Of a stretch of 64,000 bases of DNA, positions 60,650 to 64,000 are shown one piece after another. Origin of the DNA: Pseudomonas viridiflava (lineage in GTDB: Bacteria; Pseudomonadota; Gammaproteobacteria; Pseudomonadales; Pseudomonadaceae); the NCBI RefSeq assembly GCF_003702045.1, contig NZ_RBTP01000066.1:133819-197818 (forward strand), in the 5' to 3' direction. The first letter of the stretch is position 1. Each line of letters opens with the position of its first letter. Below the pieces are notes generated by a model. The model was not told the origin of the DNA and made no database searches. It saw only the letters and a list, made by a program, of their open reading frames with translations. Position numbers and translations under genes: made by a program.

Positions 60650-61243
60650 ATGCGCCGTTTGCTACTCGCCCTGCCCTTCGCCCTGCTGCCACTCGCCGCC
60701 GCCCACGCGGCTGAAGAACACGATCATGACCATGATCACGGTGCGGAACACGGCAGCCTGGGCGCTCATGAACACGGTGTCGGGCGTCTGGACGTGGTGC
60801 TGGAAGGCAAGACACTGGAGTTCGAATTCGACAGCCCGGCCATGAACATCGTCGGTTTCGAGCACGAAGCGACGTCCGCTGAAGACAAGGCCAAGATCGC
60901 CAAGGCTCGTGAATTGCTGCTCAAGCCCAATGCGCTGTTCAGCATTGCCGATGCCGCCAACTGCTCGGCCACCTCGGTCAAACTGGAAAGCCCGCTGTTC
61001 GGCGACAAGGATGACGATCACGAAGAGCACGCCAAAGACGGCGATGCGGACCATCACGAACACAGCGAAATTCATGGCACCTACAAATTCGTCTGTGATG
61101 CGCCAGCCATTTTGAAAAAGCTGGACCTGTCGCAGATCTTCAAAACATTCCCCGATACCAAGAAGCTTCAGGTACAACTGATCTCGCCAAGCGGCCAGTC
61201 GGGCGCGGAAGTGATTGCAGCGAACCCAACGCTGAAATTCTGA
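60650..61243 (+). CDS. ZrgA-like zinc-binding periplasmic protein (DUF2796)
   Basis: A 197-residue exported protein (signal LLLALPFALLPLAAAHAAEE) with two histidine/aspartate-rich clusters likely to bind zinc, HDHDHDHGAEHG just after the signal and DDDHEEHAKDGDADHHEHSE in the middle. The body (GAHEHGVGRLDVVLEGKTLE and MNIVGFEHEA) matches DUF2796, which includes the Vibrio zinc uptake protein ZrgA. A candidate Zur box precedes it, and an ABC transporter and a DUF3299 protein follow, an arrangement I know from P. aeruginosa PA4063-PA4066. Confidence 0.88.
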   Translation: MRRLLLALPFALLPLAAAHAAEEHDHDHDHGAEHGSLGAHEHGVGRLDVVLEGKTLEFEFDSPAMNIVGFEHEATSAEDKAKIAKARELLLKPNALFSIADAANCSATSVKLESPLFGDKDDDHEEHAKDGDADHHEHSEIHGTYKFVCDAPAILKKLDLSQIFKTFPDTKKLQVQLISPSGQSGAEVIAANPTLKF

Positions 61244-61262
61244 TAGCCCCATGCGGCACAAT

Positions 61263-61290
61263 GACCGGGCCTGGCCCGGTCTTTTAATTT
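61263..61290 (+). terminator. Terminator/attenuator between the ZrgA-like and ABC genes
   Basis: GACCGGGC, loop CTG, GCCCGGTC followed by TTTTAATTTT, 20 bp after the stop of the ZrgA-like gene and 20 bp before the ABC ATPase. It would reduce read-through into the ABC genes. Confidence 0.75.
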
Positions 61291-61312
61291 TCAACCGAGC
61301 GTGAGTCAGACC

Positions 61313-62023
61313 ATGACCCAAGCACTGATCGAACTGTCCGACCTGAGCTTCAACTGGCCGGGGCAGCCGCAGCTTCTGGACATCCCCGAATTTCAACTGA
61401 AGACTGGCGAAACCCTGTTTCTCAAAGGTCCGAGCGGCAGTGGCAAGACCACGTTGCTGGGACTTCTGGGCGGCGTACAGACACCCACCCGCGGCAGCAT
61501 CCGCTTGCTGGGGCAGGAGCTGTCGGGCCTTTCGGCTGCGGCACGAGATCGTTTTCGCGTGGACCATACCGGCTACATTTTTCAGCAGTTCAACCTGCTG
61601 CCGTTTCTGTCGGTGCGCGAGAACATCGAGCTGCCCTGTCACTTCTCCAGGGTACGCGCCGAGCGTGCGAAACAGCGCCATGGCAGTGTTGAAAAAGCGA
61701 CGACCACTCTGCTGACTCATCTGGGTCTGAAAGACCCGGCCATGCTGATCCGACGCGCCGATTCGCTGTCCATCGGCCAGCAACAACGTGTCGCGGCGGC
61801 CCGCGCATTGATCGGCCAGCCGGAGCTGGTCATTGCAGACGAGCCGACGTCCGCGCTGGACGCCGACTCGCGTGAAGCGTTCATCCGCCTGCTGTTCGCC
61901 GAATGCCGCGAAGCCGGTGCAAGTTTGCTGTTCGTCAGCCACGACCAGAGTCTTGCACCGCTGTTTGATCGCAACCTGTCGCTAAGCGATCTGAATCGCG
62001 CCGCCGTTGCCGTGGAGGTTTGA
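61313..62023 (+). CDS. ABC transporter ATP-binding protein (LolD/MacB type)
   Basis: A 236-residue ABC ATPase: Walker A GPSGSGKTTLLGLLGG, Q-loop IFQQFNLLPFLSV, signature SIGQQQRVAAARALI (LSGGQ degenerate to LSIGQ), Walker B ELVIADEPTSALD, and H-loop FVSHDQSL. It resembles the MacB/LolD class that works with FtsX-like permeases and often moves lipoproteins or metallophores rather than importing ions. An alternative GTG start lies four codons upstream (61301). The permease gene follows by 1 bp. Confidence 0.9.
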   Translation: MTQALIELSDLSFNWPGQPQLLDIPEFQLKTGETLFLKGPSGSGKTTLLGLLGGVQTPTRGSIRLLGQELSGLSAAARDRFRVDHTGYIFQQFNLLPFLSVRENIELPCHFSRVRAERAKQRHGSVEKATTTLLTHLGLKDPAMLIRRADSLSIGQQQRVAAARALIGQPELVIADEPTSALDADSREAFIRLLFAECREAGASLLFVSHDQSLAPLFDRNLSLSDLNRAAVAVEV

Positions 62024-62024
62024 G

Positions 62025-63290
62025 ATGTATCTGTTTCGTCTGGCCATCGCCAGCCTGGCCAACCGCCGCTTCACCGCGTTTCTCACCGCCTTCGCCATCG
62101 CGCTGTCGGTCTGCCTGCTGCTGGCCGTGGAGCGCGTGCGCACCGAGGCGCGTGCCAGCTTCGCCAGCACCATCAGCGGCACGGACCTGATCGTCGGTGC
62201 GCGCTCCGGCTCGATCAACCTGCTGCTGTATTCAGTGTTCCGCATCGGCAACGCCACCAACAACATCCGCTGGGACAGCTTCGAGCACTTTTCCCAAAGC
62301 AAGCAGGTGAAGTGGGCGATTCCAATTTCCCTGGGCGACTCGCACCGAGGCTATCGGGTGATGGGCACCAACGCCTCGTACTTCGAGCATTATCAGTTCG
62401 GCCGCCAGCAACATCTTGAACTGGCCGAAGGGCGTGAATTCAAGACTGATCCGTTCGAGGTCGTGCTCGGCTCGGAAGTCGCCAAGGCACTGCATTACAA
62501 ACTGGGCGACAAGCTGGTGCTGTCTCATGGCGTGGCGACAATCAGCCTGGTCAAACATGACGACAAGCCGTTCACGGTGGTCGGTATCATCAAGCCCACG
62601 GGCACACCGGTCGACCGTACGCTACATATCAGCCTGGGCGGCATGGAGGCCATTCATATCGATTGGCACAACGGCGCGCCAGCGCGGGGCAATGAAAGAA
62701 TCTCGGCCGATCAGGCGCGTAACATGGACCTCACGCCCACAGCGATCACGGCATTCATGCTCGGCTTGAACAGCAAAATTTCAACCTTCAGCCTGCAACG
62801 GGAAATCAACGAATACCGCGGCGAGCCGATGCTGGCGATTCTGCCGGGCGTGGCCTTGCAGGAACTGTGGAGCCTGATGGGCACCGCTGAAAAAGCACTG
62901 TTCGTGATTTCACTGTTCGTGGTGTTGACCGGCCTGATTGGCATGTTGACAGCGATTTTGACCAGTCTTAATGAACGACGCAGGGAAATGGCCATTCTGC
63001 GCTCGGTAGGCGCCAGGCCCTGGCACATCGCAAGCCTGCTGATACTCGAAGCTTTCGCATTGGCACTGGCAGGGGTCGTCAGTGGCGTTGCACTGCTCTA
63101 TATCGGTATCTTCGTGTCTCAGGATTACGTCATAAATACTTACGGTTTATCCCTCTCGCCTATGCCACCTGGCCAATATGAACTCAAGCTGCTGGGTGGC
63201 ATTCTCGCTTGCGCGCTGTTGATGGGAACCGTGCCAGCCTGGCGAGCCTACAGGCAGTCACTGGCAGATGGTCTGTCGATTCGTTTATGA
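62025..63290 (+). CDS. FtsX-like ABC permease
   Basis: A 421-residue permease of the FtsX/MacB type: one N-terminal membrane segment (RFTAFLTAFAIALSVCLLLA), a large periplasmic domain (about 40-280), and three further segments at the C-terminus (LFVISLFVVLTGLIGMLTAI, LLILEAFALALAGVVSGVAL and LLGGILACALLMGTV). The cytoplasmic loop NERRREMAILRSVGARPWHI is typical. A GGAGG site fixes the ATG at 62025. It pairs with the ATPase just upstream, and its stop overlaps an ATG of the following gene. Confidence 0.9.
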   Translation: MYLFRLAIASLANRRFTAFLTAFAIALSVCLLLAVERVRTEARASFASTISGTDLIVGARSGSINLLLYSVFRIGNATNNIRWDSFEHFSQSKQVKWAIPISLGDSHRGYRVMGTNASYFEHYQFGRQQHLELAEGREFKTDPFEVVLGSEVAKALHYKLGDKLVLSHGVATISLVKHDDKPFTVVGIIKPTGTPVDRTLHISLGGMEAIHIDWHNGAPARGNERISADQARNMDLTPTAITAFMLGLNSKISTFSLQREINEYRGEPMLAILPGVALQELWSLMGTAEKALFVISLFVVLTGLIGMLTAILTSLNERRREMAILRSVGARPWHIASLLILEAFALALAGVVSGVALLYIGIFVSQDYVINTYGLSLSPMPPGQYELKLLGGILACALLMGTVPAWRAYRQSLADGLSIRL

Positions 63291-63298
63291 GGACCTTC

Positions 63299-63823
63299 AT
63301 GATGCGGCGCATGCTACTCACTTTGCTGTTCTCGGTTTGCACTTCGGTGTGGGCCGCAGAACCGCGTGTACTGACCTGGGCCGAGATGATTCCGCCTGAT
63401 GCACCTGTCGTGAAGCCGGTGACCACACCTATGCACGATTTGTCGAAAATGTCCGATGCATTGGCGATGGAACAGGCGCCTGCGGCCGCCCAACTGGCCC
63501 CGCATGCGCCGGTGGTCAAGGCACTGGATGGCAAGCAGGTGCGTTTGCCGGGCTATATCGTCCCGCTGGAGGTCAGTGAGGAAGGCAGAGTGATTGAGTT
63601 TTTGCTGGTGCCGTATTTCGGCGCCTGCATCCATGTGCCGCCGCCGCCGGCGAACCAGATCGTGCATGTCACGAGTGAGCTGGGTGTGAAGGTCGATGAG
63701 CTGTATCAGCCGTACTGGATCGAAGGACCGATGCAGGCCAAGTCGTCCACGAGCGAGTTGGCAGAAGCGGGTTATCAGATGCAGGCAGACAAGATTTTTG
63801 TCTACGAATTGCCAGATACATGA
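63299..63823 (+). CDS. DUF3299 exported protein
   Basis: A 174-residue protein with signal LLTLLFSVCTSVWAAEPRV. The DUF3299 core has VRLPGYIVPLEVSEEGRVIE followed by FLLVPYFGACIHVPPPPANQ, the family's most conserved stretch with one cysteine. Function unknown; the gene accompanies the zinc-responsive ABC genes. The start is set by the GAGG ribosome site 7 nt before the ATG at 63299. An earlier ATG at 63287 overlaps the permease stop and is possible. Confidence 0.87.
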   Translation: MMRRMLLTLLFSVCTSVWAAEPRVLTWAEMIPPDAPVVKPVTTPMHDLSKMSDALAMEQAPAAAQLAPHAPVVKALDGKQVRLPGYIVPLEVSEEGRVIEFLLVPYFGACIHVPPPPANQIVHVTSELGVKVDELYQPYWIEGPMQAKSSTSELAEAGYQMQADKIFVYELPDT

Positions 63824-63850
63824 GGAGAACGGGGGTTCCCAGCGATTTTA

Positions 63851-63864
63851 TTGAGCTGAGTCAA
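63851..63864 (+). promoter_or_regulatory. Candidate Anr/FNR box
   Basis: ttgagctgagtcaa fits TTGAT-N4-RTCAA except for one base in the left half. It lies 64 bp upstream of the last gene in the window, as expected for oxygen-responsive control. P. aeruginosa oprG is known to depend on Anr, which supports the assignment of that gene. Confidence 0.4.
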
Positions 63865-63927
63865 AGTCGCCGCTCGACAGCGCTTTAACATTCCGCCCAT
63901 AAATTTTGACTGATTCCTGGAGCCTCT

Positions 63928-64000
63928 ATGAACAAGCATTTGCTTCGCGCCTCTCTCGTCGCGCTCGCCGTCGCCGCCCCCGCCGCCGCCAACGCGTATG
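63928..64000 (+). CDS. Exported protein, probably OmpW/OprG family (partial)
   Basis: Only the first 24 codons are in the window: a signal peptide LLRASLVALAVAAPAAANAY after a start ATG with a GGAG site. The mature sequence is cut off, so the family cannot be read directly. In P. aeruginosa the gene after the ABC-DUF3299 block is oprG, encoding a small OmpW-type porin, and a candidate Anr box lies upstream here; this is a context-based call. Confidence 0.5.
   Translation, partial: MNKHLLRASLVALAVAAPAAANAY

Noticed and set aside
1..64000. CRISPR array, rRNA operon or insertion sequence
   Set aside because: No regularly spaced repeats, rRNA segments, or transposase genes were seen. The only recombinases are the island integrase and the serine recombinases.

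Overview
The window is chromosomal DNA of a pseudomonad, most likely from the Pseudomonas syringae group. The order mltB-rodA-mrdA-rlmH-rsfS-nadD-proA, then ubiX-mpl, eutBC, dedA-mtfA-ppa, and further on xseB-ispA-dxs, ribA-thiL-nusB-ribH-ribBA-ribE-ribD-nrdR and a zinc-responsive block next to an OmpW/OprG-like gene, is the order I know from Pseudomonas. GC-rich codon use and REP-type palindromes of the kind common in P. syringae agree. No tRNA, rRNA or CRISPR array was found.

Layout. 1-6.8 kb: a minus-strand run for cell elongation and ribosome/NAD/proline metabolism (proA, nadD, rsfS, rlmH, mrdA, rodA, mltB). 7-14.6 kb: alkylation repair glycosylase, a DedA-PAP2 fusion, a LON-domain protein, a CidA/LrgB holin-like pair, a MaoC hydratase, a lipoprotein with MORN repeats and a caspase-like C13 domain, and an NAD(P)-binding protein. 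14.3-16.6 kb: mpl-ubiX-lipoprotein. 16.8-23.9 kb: aldehyde dehydrogenase, ethanolamine ammonia-lyase (eutBC, no permease), GNAT, DedA, MtfA, Ppa. 24.2-25.2 kb: an orphan S24-type repressor and an intergenic stretch ending in a terminator hairpin.

25.19-39.28 kb is a genomic island of about 14.1 kb, bounded by a 26-bp direct repeat with one mismatch that coincides with that terminator hairpin, and carrying a P4-type tyrosine integrase at its right end. From right to left it holds integrase, an unknown 225-residue protein, AlpA, a serine-recombinase-like protein that has lost its catalytic residues, an intact serine recombinase with a cluster of repeated motifs upstream, an HTH protein and a probable HUH replication endonuclease. 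The left part is cargo: Vsr + C5 cytosine methyltransferase + probable restriction endonuclease; XRE regulator + OLD-family ATPase/TOPRIM nuclease; three small exported proteins, one of the TagO/VasI family; and a GmrSD-like DUF262-DUF1524 restriction protein. It reads as a mobile defence island.

39.4-47 kb is species-variable: two glutathione-transferase-like proteins, two alpha/beta hydrolases, an autotransporter and a cystathionine beta-lyase. 47.1-57.2 kb holds isoprenoid (xseB-ispA-dxs) and riboflavin/thiamine genes. RibBA has lost the zinc ligands of its GTP cyclohydrolase II half, and a separate ribA supplies that activity. pgpA, which I would expect after thiL, is absent. 57.3-64 kb holds a YbaY-like lipoprotein, a methyltransferase, a CnoX-like thioredoxin and a candidate Zur-controlled zinc locus (zrgA-like gene, ABC ATPase and permease, DUF3299), ending inside a probable OmpW/OprG gene.
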